Source: Kappaphycus alvarezii
Taxonomy: Eukaryota > Rhodophyta > Florideophyceae > Gigartinales > Solieriaceae
Direction of reading: 5' to 3'
DNA: 64,000 nt
NCBI GenBank assembly: GCA_002205965.3
Contig: NADL03000471.1
Span: 3,162,001-3,226,000, forward strand
Shown here: piece after piece, positions 33,126 to 46,992 of the stretch
How positions within the stretch are numbered: the first letter of the stretch is position 1
Layout of the letters: the number at the start of each line of letters is the position of its first letter
Made by a program: the position numbers and the translations under genes
The notes under the pieces: generated by a model
Database searches by the model: none
What the model saw: only the letters and a program-made list of their open reading frames with translations
What the model was told of the DNA's origin: nothing

Positions 33126-34889
33126 GTTGAGGCCGTGAGGAAGGACTGATACGAGCAGCACGAGACGAAAAAGGGATGGAGTCAGCAGGAGAAGCAATAA
33201 GGTCCGAGCCCTTTCACTGAAAGAAGAGGGAGGTAACTACCACAGGTGAGGAGAGGAAGGCTAATATATGCGCGAAGAAGCCCCGTGGTCGAAAATGCCA
33301 ATGAAATGAATGCGAAGATGATAGAGTGTGCGAAGCCTCGGTGTGAGATTGATGAGATAACTCTATCTTTGGGGGGAAGAAAAGTAATTTGATATTAAAC
33401 GCGCTCATCAAGAAAATGCGCAAATAAAGAGATTGAATGGCCAGGCAGAATAAATTTAAAACTAAGAGGAAATAAGAAAGGGGATATATTGGTATGTGAA
33501 TGGACGTCAAAGAGGGGAGAGAGGCCAAAAATACTCGAAATCATTGGTAAGATTCTCAGTAAAGTTACCTTATCTCCGGCGATAAAATACAGAAAGAAGG
33601 CCTGGTTACATTTGGGCACTGCTGGGGGCGGTCAACCACCTTTGGATGAGAAAATAATTTGTTTTCTTTAAGGAATGACCTTAACGCTCTTTCCAACTTC
33701 GACATGCTAGACCTATAAGGAAAACCATTTTTCATTGACTCAAATCCACCGGTAACCATAGAGGATATATTTAAGACGCAAAGTGCGGACCTTTGATGCC
33801 GAGAATTGATGTAGCTAGCTGATTCGGAGAACTTATAGTATCATGTAGGAAGGAACTAACTCCCCTCCATGTTTTCTTAATAAGAAAGCACCTTGAAGGC
33901 GGACATATGGGAATATTTAAAGGCGAGTATACTCCCATACGCCCACGAATCTAAGTTTTAGAGATACCCTATTCAGTCTAAATTATACGTAACCTAAGGA
34001 GAGATTTCCACTGCTAAATGGCGCCCAAAACGGAAGTAGCCAATCGGTGGTCTGAAATACCGCAGAAGAACGCCCCTTTATGGGAGTAGTGTAATATTGT
34101 AGAGTGATAAAGGGGAAGAAAATAATGGACGCACCCACAAGGACTCGTCATAAGTGAAGTGAAGGGTCCTCTGATAAAGTAATGTATGAAATGTACCGTG
34201 TTGGCTGTAATTCGACGCACCATTGGGGAGATTGTAAGACCTATATAGGAGGAATAGCTTGACCTGGCCCGTGTGGCGGCATCTAGTTGAACAAAAATAG
34301 ATAGTTATATATATAGTGCGCGCTCGATAATTAGCACCTCGAGTATGGGGACAGTTCGATAATGGGGACAAAAGTCGATCCACGGCAGCTGTTTTTTAAA
34401 ATTATATTGAAATTAAAACTGTCCCAAAAACCGTTAATGATGACAATTTCGAACTTAATTCACAATAGAAGTGTAGCTGACAGCGTCGAAAGTCGGCAAA
34501 AAAGGAATATACAGCCGAGTGGATAAATGCTTCCGCATCTTAGAGTGCCACCTTTATTGATTGATTCTGAAACAGCCCTTGAAAGTTCAAGTTTGAACTT
34601 AAAACTTTCAAGTGAACGTAGAGACTGAAAAACCGTCGCAATGCTAGTCTAGATGGTAGGCGACTAGACCGCCATCCCTCCTCTCATTTTGGGCTTCAGT
34701 CTTCCACATTCAGGCAGCTGTGGACATCATATAATACAATTCCATACGCCACGTTCCCTAAATAGCAAAAGCGTCCGTTAGACCACAAGTTCGAGGCTTG
34801 CAAACTTCATGACCAAACTTTCGCATGTCGAGAGCTTGCTACTTGGTGACAATAACAGTTCAAGCTTTTCTCCACACAGGGCAAATCTA
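33126..34889. other. AT-rich stretch with no recognised gene
   Basis: Short frames on both strands lack domains. Probably eroded transposon sequence. Confidence 0.4.
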
Positions 34890-35460
34890 CAGTAGTGCGG
34901 ATAATCCGAGCTTCTGTTAATGAATCACCGGTAAGGACCGGACGAATCATTCAGGGACTACGCCGTCTTGAAAGCATCAAACCAAAGATTAAGGCTGATC
35001 TGTTCTTTTGGGTCTGCGATCGAGCAGATGAGTATGGCCTCTTATACAAACTTGCGCCATATACTCTTGGAACCGTCTATCGTCCGGCTGGACGTAATTA
35101 AATGAAGGCCCGCAGAACTTTTCTCGCCTTTACAAACTCGAACGGTTCTGAAAAAGTTCCGCTCATGTTCATTGAAACTACGATGAGACCACGACTAATC
35201 AAGAAAAAGTACGGAAATGATTTTTGACTGTACTACTACGCCAACCGAAAAGCACAGATGAGTAAATAGCTCTTCAGTTATTTTCTGATGAGGTTACACT
35301 GGAAATGTGAGGTAAAATCGAAATATTCTGCTTCTCATCGACAACTGCAATGCACATGGTTTAAAGGAGACTTAGCCGGCTCTGAAAAACACTAAATTAA
35401 TTTTCTACCCCCGAACAGATCAGCAAACTACAGTCATGCAACAATGGAATTACTGCCGCG
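34890..35460 (+). pseudogene. Tigger/pogo-type (DDE_1) transposase fragment
   Basis: Reads FFWVCDRADEYGLLYKLAPY (the N-D-E-x-G-L-x-Y motif with the first catalytic Asp), then KARRTFLAFTNSNGSEKVPLMFI, a standard DDE_1 continuation. After a frame change comes NILLLIDNCNAHGLKET (second Asp, xLLxDNxxAH) and KLIFYPRTDQQT, the remains of FLPPNTTS. The N-terminal DNA-binding part is not recognisable. Confidence 0.7.
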
Positions 35461-38137
35461 ATGAATTTGCCCTACCGCAGTTTTCAACTGGAATGGGAAT
35501 TGGGTTTAGCGGAAGGGATGGACACTGCATTAATCTACATGGGTGACTTTCATTTAGTCATGCAGCACTTTCTGATCATTTGAAATGATTTACTGGTTAG
35601 TTTAATTGCGAATTTATGGAGAAAAACTGGACTGATGGGTGCTACGGGTGCCATCGAGGATTTAGAGATATAGCATTCCTATACGATTGACCGGAGTAAA
35701 CTACAGAACCTCACCAATCGAGTGGTTCTTGTAAAATCGGGGATCGTTGTGGAGGACCTTTTGAATCCAGATAACGCGAGCAACTGCGTTGAGGCAGTGA
35801 GTGACGAAATTTTTGTGCCACAGATAACTGAGAAAGTCGGTAATCTGGACCAGATAGAACCTGGTGTTGAAAACAATGACGAAGCCCATCCTCTCCCTAA
35901 TTAAAGCAGAAGGTAGATATTACGGCGCTATGCAAAAGTATGCTTGATGTTTACAATACTTGGGAAACCATTTGTAAGTAGCCTGGATCATTGCAGCGAA
36001 TTGTGCACCAAGAGCGTAGCCGCACCAACCAGGAGGAGACTCTTGACAGATTGATCCAGTAAAGTTTTACATATGATACTATCAGCCATCTGATAAGTGG
36101 AGAACTCGTCTATTGGTGAAAAAGTGTCCATAGCACATTCCCAATTAACGAGCAACTAATTTATGTTAGAATAAATTACTGATCTTGGCAGAAAGAGGAG
36201 TTGGCGCTAGTGGAGCCATATATACCCTAATGACTAAAACCACAGTAGAAATTCTGTAGCATAGTAGGGTATCTTAACTTTTGGGAGAGTTGTAGGACTA
36301 CGGTAAGCAGATTCTTAAAGATAATAACCTTCTGGCCCCCAGCTGTAAGGTATCAAAGCCGTCGAAAGCTATAAGGTTTCCGTTTGTAAACCTTAAGGTT
36401 AAACTCTCACTTAATTAATGTAATCCTTTACAACAGATTCTCTGGCATCCTTTTTCAGGCGAATAAATATGTACAAAGAATGCTCGAAAGAATCCGAGCT
36501 TTCCGTCTCTTTTAGCGGATGCCTAAGCACGCTATTGTTTGCACACTACAAATATGCCATTCATGACGATTTTGGGCGTCTTCTAAGTGATGATTGGACC
36601 CTAACATATGGATATAGACAAGGAAACAATTTATTCCTGTTATTTGTCGATAGAGGGGTATTAGGAATGTTTCATGGAGACTTGGATTGATATTTGTTTT
36701 TTTTTGAGGTAGAGTTGGATCATTTTCCAAGCAATAAAGTGATTATAACTTGCTCCAGTCGCAAGAATATTACGAGTTCCACAGATGTGTGAGAAGTTGA
36801 CCTGGACCGTTATTGATAGCAAGAAGATCACAATTTTACATGGTTCTCTCACTTATGTGCGCGGGTATGGCCTGAATGACGGTGGCAGTGAAGAAAAGGA
36901 TATTTTTAGATGGCAGACTTTCTATCTCATTCGTTAAGGTTCTCAAGATAATGACGCTGATTATATAGGACTTATTGATGATAAAAAATCCTCGCAAAAT
37001 TGTCGGAGTGGAAGATCAGAGCAAAGCAGATCATTTGATGTTCGTTGCATCATATTAGTAGTATAAGTTTGCGTAGGAGGGGTCTTGTTGGGCCTGGAGG
37101 TCCATTAAGGCTCTGTGTTGATAGAGGCAGCTTCGAGGTTGGTTTGATTAGCTTCTTCGCATAAATTTCGAGTGATATAAAGAACCGATTTAATATAAAG
37201 GATATAATCGGATATTACAGGTTCGTTACGTAAATGAGGATGTCTCAAGTTTTCTGTGGCTTATCTCAGCGTATACCCTGTGATGACTGAAAAGATGCCC
37301 GCAGAACGACGCTGGTATCAGCGGCGGCCTTGAAGCTTTTATAGAGCGACAGAATCAATTATGTCAATGTATTTAGAGTCTAAAACACTAAATTAGCTGC
37401 TATCACTGACAAAAATACCGTTATGGATTGTAGTTTGAAGTTCTAGATGTAAAAATCTGTGTGCGTAGCCGCAATTTAAACCGAATGGTATTTTACGTCT
37501 GCTATATGCAGCCAGAACAGACTTGATGTTTTTACGTTGAGTTCAACTTTTTTGCTAAAAATATCAATGTTCAAGTAATCAGACCGAGCCGTCTTGGGAG
37601 AGGGCATGCCCTACATGCCAAAAATATAAATAGTACAGATATTTTGCAACCAAAAATATGAGTTCGAAGCAGGAAGAGTTTATGAGTAAGAGCTATGTAC
37701 GTGGATGACGTATTTTCATCTCATTTTCGAAAAACAGACCGCTTACGCAGGTGAAATCCATGACGTTTGTGAGTAAGAAACGCTCTGTGAACGCTATGAA
37801 ACAGAAAGATTACGCTGTAAGAAGCGTAAAGGCACGAAAAAGGCAGCGCAGACGCCTTACTCAGGCCACAATGATCGGCGGTGCAGATGAAGAAAGTCCT
37901 ACTCGTTCAAAGCTACCGCTACGGCATTTTGTAGGCGATTTTCGACGAACACGTCTACGATACCGCATAACATCTCAGTAGACGTTTAACATCAACTAAC
38001 TATGACAAGAGTACTACCTTTCTCTTTTCCGCTTCCGAAAGGCGGCCATAGTTCAGGTAACCACCTTAAAGTCATGGACGGCTGCAAGGACAGAACAATC
38101 TCGCTGCAGAGTCGATACATTTACAGCTACATTCATC
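35461..38137. other. AT-rich stretch with no recognised gene
   Basis: About 2.7 kb. Frames at 35722-35904, 36469-36690 and 37751-37981 have no recognisable domain. The first part may be the tail of the Tigger-type fragment. Confidence 0.4.
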
Positions 38138-38917
38138 ATGATTCGTCGCTTGTCTTCGCCAAATAGGTAGCTTTAGTTGGAAATAATGTTTGTGTTTAAG
38201 ACTCCGGCTCTACCGAAGGTATTTTGGGAGGTGGCATGGAGCCTAGTTGGTTCAAGGATAGAGCTTTTGAGTTCCTTCAAATCCTCTACAATGAAAAAAA
38301 GAGCCGAACAGAACCCTGCTGCTATCGTCTCCAAGGGCGCCCCCCTATCAAATTGTGTTGGCTACATCGATTGCACGAGTATGCATATGTGTCGTCCAGG
38401 CGTTCTCTCATCCATGCAGCGCATCGTCTACTCCGGCCATGAGGTATTTCATTGTCACATTTACTAAACTGTCAAAACGCCAAATCGTCTTGTTTTCTAC
38501 ACGTATAGGACAGGGAATGGAGGTAGACAGGATATGGATCTGTACCACGAGAGCGGTTTGGACATTGTGCTTCCAAACAGCCTTAAAATCGGTGTAATCC
38601 AGTACTTCTTATATAAGGACGCGACATAAATTCTGAGATCGTGGCTCCAGATTGCATTTACTAGATTGGGAGCTATTGCCAACCATTTGGAATACAATAC
38701 CGCAACGAGCAGCATGGAGGGGGCTGAGTGTAATTATAAGGACGTCAACCAAATTTGGTAGCCACAGGACTACAAAAGGCAACTCATAGCAACAAAGTCT
38801 CCGATTGATTTGCTATATCAGACTGCAGCGCTCTTGTGGAATTTCTGCGTGTGCATGACTGGCGGCGGGCAGGTTGGATCCTATTTTTCCTGCGTTCTAC
38901 GTTCCCTCGATGAATAA
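38138..38917 (+). pseudogene. PIF/Harbinger-type transposase B, frameshifted
   Basis: Reads FKTPALPKVFWEVAWSLV, then GAPLSNCVGYIDCTSMHMCRPG (first Asp in the GxxDGT position), then YSGHEVFH, then GNGGRQDMDLYHESGLDIV (second Asp) and, after frame changes, MEGAEYNYKDVNQIW-like sequence and LLYQTAALLWNFCVC. This matches DDE_Tnp_4 transposases of another branch from element A. The stop is at 38915-38917. Confidence 0.7.
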
Positions 38918-39194
38918 TTGGCAGGAGGCCAAGCGACACTAGTGTCGAGGAAGAACGGACCCTCAGTGGAGTGGTGGTGCGGAAGTGCGGTGCCAGTAGT
39001 CGAGCACTGCGACTAGCGCACTATACCATGTCATTTAAAAGAACGAGGGGGAAGACGAACCAATTCTACTGCAATTCTCTAGCCAATGCACCGAGGACGC
39101 AGATTATTTCCTTGCGCTAAAGTAAAGCTTGGCGACTTTCCTCGCGATCCAGCGCTGCCCTCTCAACCTCTAGAGTCATCTTTCGCCCGTCAGA

Positions 39195-40096
39195 TCAGAT
39201 CCGCTTCGTCTTTTTCTCAACTGCGAGGCGTAGGCGGGCCTCCATGCTCTTGTCTTTTTGACTTTCAAAGTCTAGTCTATCCTTTTCAATCTTCAATCGA
39301 CGCTCCTCCAATGCAAAGCGGGCGGTTATGTGCGTCTTGACGAGATAATTCTGTTTTTCATCCGAATCAATTGCAAGCACCCTCTTGGGCCTCTGGAGTT
39401 GCACTCATTGGTAGTGGTAATTCTGTACCGCGCGTTTCTTTTCTCACTCGTCGATTGATAGAATCACAACATCTATAAATGTCTCCCGCTCGCCACTTTT
39501 CTCGATTATATCAGATGCCGTCGCTTTGGAGCGAGCTGTTGCACGATATTCTGCGAATGTCTTTTTATATAGGTCGTTAAGGGTCTTGCACGTCTGTTTA
39601 CAGATGTCTTGAAGAGCAGAGTGTGAGATAATTATAAGAAATAGGGCTAAAGCCTCCTTGAACCGCGTTTTAACTTCACCACGGGGGCTAGTGAGCGTCA
39701 ACGGACATGACGGCTTTCAGAAGACCAAAGTCCCAGGCGTCGCTGAAACGAATTCTCCGCTGAGTTAGTGTTGAAGGAGGCGGTGTAGCTCGGGTTGGAT
39801 ATTGTTGGGAAGCTGGAGTCCCGAGGGTTTTTGGCTGGGTACATGTTGCTTAGAACAGGTCGGGCATCACCATGGTTAGGAAAACGGAGTTTTCGGGGAG
39901 CTGTGTGGGAGGTATGCCAGGAAGCGAGCGAAATTTGCGCAGATTTTGGCACCAAAGAAGTGCTCTCATAACCTGATTTCAGAGATGGAGTTTGCACGGC
40001 AATTCTTCTCATTTCGCAAAATAATGCTGCCAGCGAAATATAAGATGGCTGGCAACACTTTTGTGAAACGCCTGGAAGGCGTGTGCAACGTTTCAC
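39195..40096 (-). pseudogene. Myb/trihelix-like coiled-coil partner of Harbinger B
   Basis: The frame at 39444-39701 reads ICKQTCKTLNDLYKKTFAEYRATARSKATASDIIEKSGERE, the trihelix C-terminal pattern. The next frame (39195-39404) is an almost pure coiled coil (FALEERRLKIEKDRLDFESQKDKSMEARLRLAVEKK). Frames differ, so one or more indels separate them. It faces transposase B, the same convergent layout as element A. Confidence 0.5.
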
Positions 40097-43000
40097 TTGA
40101 TTTATGCTTTCACGTGAAAAAGAGAAGTTTAGTACACAGCTCCATAAAAAATGTAAATATGAACAGTTGTTAATAGCTCAAAACAGGTTCCAGCATGTAA
40201 AACCTTGTACATTTGAAGATATTTCTCAAATTTCAGGTTGAAACTGATGAAATAACTTCGTCTTTGACATCGGAGATTACTTTAACTTACAGAAGGTTGT
40301 CGAAGGTGGCTCACTTGGCGTACGACTCGCTGTTGAGGGCCCACTTCGCTCATAATGACGTTGAATTTAGCTTAAATCAATTTGACCCATCTAATGTAAT
40401 CAGGTCCATGTTTTAAATGAGTCACGCAGCGTGAAGCCTAAGAAGTTGCCAGTGATGGGCAGCACAAACTTCCTATTGTGTTGAATTTGTGTGTGTAACT
40501 GATAGTTGATAAGTGCTTGTGCCGAGCTTTAGGTGGAAAATGACCAAGACAGAAACAGTTAGGACAGTAATTACAAATTAAGGTTTAGAAAGGAGAAATT
40601 CGGGAGTAACCAGAGTCTTAAATGATGCTAGGGGTGCAGGATATAGCAGGACACTAAGGGAATAGGAAGAATTATGATGGAAAATTTTTGAGGCGGATTG
40701 GGAAACAATCTTGATGATTTCTTTTTTTCTGCTTTTCTATATCTATTTCGCCCGTTTCACCTCACCTGCTACCATTTTATCCAAAATTTAAGCAAACTCT
40801 CACTGCAATTATTTTACCACCTGACTAACAGAACTAATCAATTTCAAAGTCTGAAATGCCGCCACCATCAATATCCACTCCATCCTGCCTTCTTCCAGAA
40901 TCTCTTGATCTTCTTTATTGCCGAAGTCACTCGAAAGTAAGCTGCTCTCTATTATCGAGCTCACATTGAAGCTCAACTCCTGGCTTTGCATTGCGCCTTG
41001 GCGGCTCACAATTGTTGCTGATGATTTCCTTTATCCTGCTTTTCATCCTTTTAGAGTCGTATTCGTTTTAGTCTTCAATATGAAATGCAGATTTCAGTAA
41101 CAAAGTATGAGTTAACCCACAATTTGTCGACTAAGTCGAATTCTAAGCTCATTATGTGCGCGCTTTGGGGCTCTGAAAGTACACTCTACTGAAGACGCTG
41201 GTGGATGCGCAGAGAGAGTTTTAATAGAAAACTTCTTGAGATGATTTTTTTGCAAACTGATTTTTCCACTGCAGTCACGCTCTTTCCTTGAAAAATTCTA
41301 AAATTTAATCATATCCTGATACAATGGATTGGTATCAGAAGCTCTGCTCCATTCGGTAAACCATATCACTCTTTACTCACGTAGGGTGCCCATTTTCGAT
41401 TCTCCGTACAAATCTTGGATCATTTTCGAGCGTGGTCTCCTAGCTTTCCATTTTAGACATTGTCTTCCACTACAGAGACACCATGGGTGGGATATTGTGC
41501 ATAGAGTGAATAATGAATTTCATATCGCAACTTTACTTTCGAATTGATTGCAACAGGACCGTACCTCATGCTCTGACAAAAATCTAAAAATTACGTTTCA
41601 GCATCACCAACAACGTTCAGACTTTGAAAACCCCGTTTACGCTCAAGCGTAAGAGCGGGAAAGTCATATATTCGAGATTATTCGGATTCAAAAGCGCTAA
41701 AATAGCGAAGTAGGCCCAAATCTGTGCCATTAACCTTCTTGACTTTACACAAAAAGTTAGCAGATAGAATGGGGTCAAGAAACTCTGTATTTTGGTTCTG
41801 AACTCAATTAACGCTAACTTTGAATAGAAACTGCTCGAATTCTGCGCTTTCGTCTGCCTTTGTAACGATGAATTTGATTTGAGCAGCCATAGGTCGTACA
41901 TTTGAGTTCCCCATCATCTTCTCACTAGCAAAGCGCTGTTAAACATTTTCTAGAGCTTACCAGCAGTCCAATTCCAATTTTTCATGAAGTGCAGCTCGAA
42001 CTACAGGATTACCTCTTCTTCTTAACAAAAGTTCGCCTTCTGCAGCTCGATTATTTTGCGCTTCAATAATATTTTCATCAACAAGTTGTACTCGTAAACG
42101 CATTCTGCGACTCGAGATTTTCGCGTTTTTAACCGTGAAAAACGGTCGCAATGGAAAACAGTTTACCCGAAATGGTGTACAAAACAGTCCAAATCCATTC
42201 AATTTCAGCAGCATCTTCAAACACAAGGTTTGCTACATGACTTTGCTTATTTAAAGCTAAGATTTCTTGATTCCTTAGAGATATTAACTCCCTGGGCTTA
42301 GGGCAAGCACCAGCATTTTCGCTCGTTAATGTATAATTTTGGTCTCCAATTTGGAACTTCGAGAGAGAGTCCTCCGATATATCTACGTACTCCGCTGCAT
42401 TGATCCTTTTCGAACCACTGTAGTTTGTTTTGATCAAGAATGTGTTGTTCATCAGTTCATCTTTAGTGTCACCTCGGAGCAAAAAATTGACCACTGACTG
42501 CTGCTTCTCTTCTTCCATGCATCAAACCTGACTGTCGCATAGCCGTAGTGCAACAGACTAGATATTTATTATAGAGTTAAGGCGACGTAGCGGAACTTGG
42601 GAAGAGATGAAGTAAGGAGACAAGGGAAAGTTGAAGATTCGGCGAGTGGGGAATGACGGGGCGAGGGGAGGGGTATATTTGGAAAAAAGACGGCAAGGAA
42701 GAGCCTTCTCGAAGACGAGCGCTTAAAGAAAGAGTGGAGGCCACCGTGGTGAGGAAGAAATTGGCGGATGAGAGGCCAAATGCTGATAAGAACTTGACAT
42801 GGAAGTTTTCTGTAATGAAGGAATAATTTTCATCATACTTTCAATAATTTATAAATTCATCGTTGGTCCCAATCACCCAATTCACGTCCGGACTGAGTAA
42901 TTAACACCACGATATCTCAATGGTAGCCATTAATTCAAGCAATTTGAGTATTTAACTACATAAGTTTTGCACTCACGCAAATAGATGAAAACTTTGATCT

Positions 43001-43430
43001 TATATGTTAACAACTACACAGAAGCCACAAAAATTCGCTCTACGCAATAAGCGCCGTCACATGTCAGTATTGGGAAGTAAAAGCGAAATCGAAATGCCAA
43101 TCCATTTTGTGTTTTGCAACGATCGTAGCTCTACCACGAGAACCAGATTAAGCAACGGTACCGGTCAAGTCTGAAAACTACAATCGACGCTTTTGAGCCG
43201 TTTTCGGTCGTATTGAATACTTCTGGATAGAGTAGGGCATGGCTTCCAGGAATAAAATACCCTAACCTTTCCCCAGTCTGAAATTCAACTGCTCGATAGA
43301 TCTCGAGGAACGATAAATTAAAGACGTCGCGCACATGGACCAAATAACATAGCTAAAAATCTGATGGAAGCGAATCGTCACTTCGTCTGTAGACTATCAG
43401 GTGTTAGAACTGGCTGTAGAAGCTATAGTA
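40097..43430. other. AT-rich region with unrecognised - strand reading frames
   Basis: Frames at 42129-42518 (MEEEKQQSVVNFLLRGDTKDEL, acidic) and 41957-42226 (RRMRLRVQLVDENIIEAQNNRAAEGELLLRRRGNPVV) look coding in make-up and may be pieces of one gene, read right to left with frame changes. I recognise no family. Probably a transposon protein; nothing further can be supported. Confidence 0.35.
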
Positions 43431-43439
43431 CCTGCATGA

Positions 43440-43800
43440 CAGCTAAATATTTTTTGTTTATGTAGTATCTATAGTCCAGTAATACAATTTTCTTTCCCTC
43501 ACTACGATTTTAGTCGCAATAGTCTATATTTTCTTTATCTTGGTCATCGATTCTCACAACATTGTATATAATGCTAGTGCTTATTTTTTTTGTTTGGCGC
43601 TCTAAGAAACCTGCAAGGAATCATGGCCAATAAAATAGTAGTTGAATTAGAGGTCAATTGTGGCATCTGGTGGCCTCTAAAAAGCCTCAATGCCCTAGGA
43701 ATCGAATTGAAAAACATATAAGAACAACTTGATTTCAATCTACTTAACCGTTCTACACTAGCAAAATAGTCCATTTTTTCAGGCTCGCCGCTAACGCATG
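43440..43800 (+). repeat. LTR/UTR-like fragment related to Copia 3
   Basis: The end TTTTTTCAGGCTCGCCGCTAACG and the nearby CACTAGCAAAA match the reverse complement of the Copia 3 LTRs, and the part near 43450-43540 resembles the sequence next to the left LTR (47290-47370). It is in the opposite orientation to Copia 3. Similarity is patchy, so this may be a solo LTR with part of the 3' UTR. Confidence 0.4.
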
Positions 43801-45129
43801 CGGTCTACTTCTCACACCTTTAATTTACGTAACATCTTCAGCTGCCGCGTGTTTCTATATAACCTTGGGTGATATCTCAGAAGATGATAATACCGAGTCA
43901 AAAGTTGGCGGCCTAAAATTACACACTTTGCTCAAATATCCCGGCACGACCTCGCCAAGAATGGCTTCATTTTTCGCGGTAAGGTCCCTTTCTTACTGTT
44001 TTGTGCTGCATTCGCAACGGATGGCGCAAATAATGCTGTATCCAGTTACATTAGTAGTTTCTGGACAGCTTTTCAATCTGTACAAGAGTGTACAGTACAC
44101 TCCCGTTCAATGCCATAGCAACTCCTCCAAATCACAGTTTCTGCACGAAAAACGATTTTTCTTTAAAAAAATTTCCACTACTTTTTCTCTGCCCTAATAA
44201 AGGCTTAGTGCATTGAACTTGCGAGTTATAACAACTTTTTTCTAAGCAATGCTCGACAAACCCGATTTCACGAGATGTTTGCAGTCATAGCACATTTATG
44301 GTTTCAACCCAAAAATCCAGGGAAAATCCCTACACTCAGTAGTCAAGTTGCTTTCACTGGCGTTCTAATACATGTAAAGTACGCTTGCGCATATAATAAA
44401 TTAGACTATGGATAAAATTTTGAGGGATAGAGTCCCAACAAGCGGTTACACTAATGGTAACTGATGGATATTGTTCTCCTGCGTTTATCAATTACCGTCT
44501 ACCTCTGAAAACCTTCCTAGCCAGTATAACCTGAAATTTGTTCATTGGATTAAGGTCCGTAAACATTCTTTATTAGTTATTATTATTATTAGTCCATTAA
44601 AAGAATTTATTACTCATTAAACTATGCACATTGGATCTGCTCTACCCTCCAAAGTTAACATTACGAAAGGTGCTTCATAAGTAAGCCCATCACTTGCATC
44701 ATCCCGTAACAGTCAGTTGCGAAAAAATAAACAAAAATAATGCTCAATGGTGTAAGAATCCGGGAAACAAGATAGTGCTCGACTCCTGGTACGGAGCATG
44801 ATGTCATGTCCCTCTGAACTTGACTGTGTGGGGACTAGATATTGGATATTCTATTAGTTACTATTTAGTGTCTACTGTTGATGATCTTTCTGTTACTGAA
44901 ATCAGTCCCGGTGCACGAAACGTTAAAAGATGATGTTGTCTCTCCAATCGTTGAACTTCAATGAACGTGAATCAGCTGAATCCATACAGAGCAAACAAAG
45001 ACGCATCTACGCTTAAACTGCATTGATTAAAGCACATATAATACAAACTATAAGTTGTAGGCGACTGATTTTCCCCTGATAGTTACGGATATCAGCTTCT
45101 TGATCTCAAGATTAAGAGTTTCGGATGTA
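43801..45129. other. AT-rich stretch with no recognised gene
   Basis: The frame at 43865-44197 has no domain. One TGTACAGTACAC motif lies at 44089-44100. Confidence 0.4.
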
Positions 45130-46850
45130 TTTATACCCAGAAAACACCACATCGGCTTTGACAAAACGAGGCAACCTATCAGAGGGCCCCAAACGGGTGA
45201 TTTTAGAAGAGATAAATCGCTTTCATAAATAAACCGGTCGCATCAAACAGTCAGAAATTGCTGAATTGGCAGGGCAGAAGTTCAAAATCAAGCACTTATT
45301 TATGAAATACTCAGTATCTCGCATTTGGAAATTTCTTGATCACTTCTCTCAGATTCACAACAAATCATAGAGAAAATGGCGTCAGCGAGGACAATTTTTA
45401 GTTACAGAAGACGTAATATTCAACTCACCGTGTGATGAAAACAATATAAAGAGTTATGTTATGGGAGTTCCGGTTTGAAATTTTAGAGAACGAGTGGTGA
45501 TTATATTTAATTGTGTCTTTCCAACCAAAAGCCATGTCAAATTGACATTCTCGCGTGTGTCCATTAGTTTTTATGGCGAAAATGCAGATGCCTGTATACA
45601 TGCAACTCCTCAACAAATCTCTCGCCTGAAATATATGCTTAAGAAATTAAACCAGAAAATGTCTGGAATGCAGATGAGTTCGGACCTTTTTATGGTCTCG
45701 AGTCTGAAAAAACTATCACTACTGGGTTAATTAGTGACTAAAAGAAGTCAAAGGAACGGTTGACATTTCCGGCGTGTGCAACGCCTCCGGTTCAGATAAA
45801 ATAGAAATTTTAATCGTTGGGAAGTCTAAACAACCGCAATGCTAGAAGAAAAAGACAGCTCCCGAATTTTAATAAGATTAACATCCTAATCAGAAAGCAT
45901 GAATTACATCTTTTCTGTTTCACGAATAGGTTTCTCGTTGTGATATAATTATTGGAAAGACTGCTGGGCGAAAATTCCCAACAATAATTCCCATTATTGT
46001 TGGATGACAGAACCGCGCACGCGAAATAAACGAACTTACCGACTCTACTTCACGTCAAAGTATTTTTTATTCCCCTCAATGGAACCTCTAAACTAGAACC
46101 ATTAGATGCTGAGGTCATTGCCGCAGTGAAGCGTCGTCACTGATGCCGACATAAAGACAGGGTACTTGATATTTTAGATGATAACATGGATGATTTTTAT
46201 AAGATTGATGTTCTTACTGCAATGCAATGGATATTGAAGATATAGTATTTCATTTCCTCTTCTGTTATCGATAATTTTTGGGTAAATTTTTTGCCTTTTA
46301 GAAGGTAGTTGTTTCAATAATCAAGCCAATGTAAATGCGCCTGTGGGGTGGATACAGACGCTGCTACAATTGGATCGGACCTTTCGGATGCAGGTGCATC
46401 GCTGGTGGCGCCAAAAGCTCGCATCTCAATCGCAAATTTGGTCAACGAAGAGGGCGAAAATGAATGTACTCAAGCTATTTGAGATGTTTCATATGTTTAT
46501 GATATTATTGAAGGGATGAAGAATTACATTTCAGATGCAGAAGAAAACCTTGTCGATGACACAATTGGGGAAGTTGCCCTTCCATCTTTGAAAGAGCTAG
46601 GAAAAGCTCTATCAGTCGTCACTTTTGTCCTACAATCTAGCAATGTTTGTAGTTCAGCCGTATTTCCGGCATTAAGAGGTGTGAAACTGTCCTTGAGGGT
46701 GCAGAGACTGTCTTCTGTCAATAAAACTACGATTGATAGCTACTGGCGCAAAAATTGGCTGCTTTCAAAGCCCCTTTCACTTAATGCATTACCTCAGTTA
46801 TTGCATTTTTTTGTCTCCTGTTGCTACGCAATAGCTGAGGTCTAACTGCA
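45130..46850 (+). pseudogene. Tigger/pogo-type (CENPB-DDE_1) transposase, near full length, broken
   Basis: All expected parts are in order across frame changes: the N-terminal HTH (LSEGPKRVILEEINRF...SEIAELAGQKF...SRIWKFLDH), then PENVWNADEFGPFYGL (first Asp), then GVCNASGSDKIEILIVGKSKQPQC, then LLLDDRTAHA (second Asp), then IPLNGTSKLEPLDAEVIAAVKRRH (last catalytic region), then DFYKIDVLTAMQWI. The C-terminus (46516-46845) is SLKELGKALSVVTFVLQ...SSVNKTTIDSYW, the usual end. Many stops and frame changes show it is dead. Confidence 0.8.
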
Positions 46851-46992
46851 CTTAGAGAGCTTGGTTGCGATGATAATTCACAATTATTTCAACTTATTCT
46901 TTATCTTCTTAATTTTTTAAAAAAATGTGTCATTATATGATAGGTAGTTCGTTGCGGGTTCGGCACAGTCGCTCCGAGATTCAATTAGCGTT

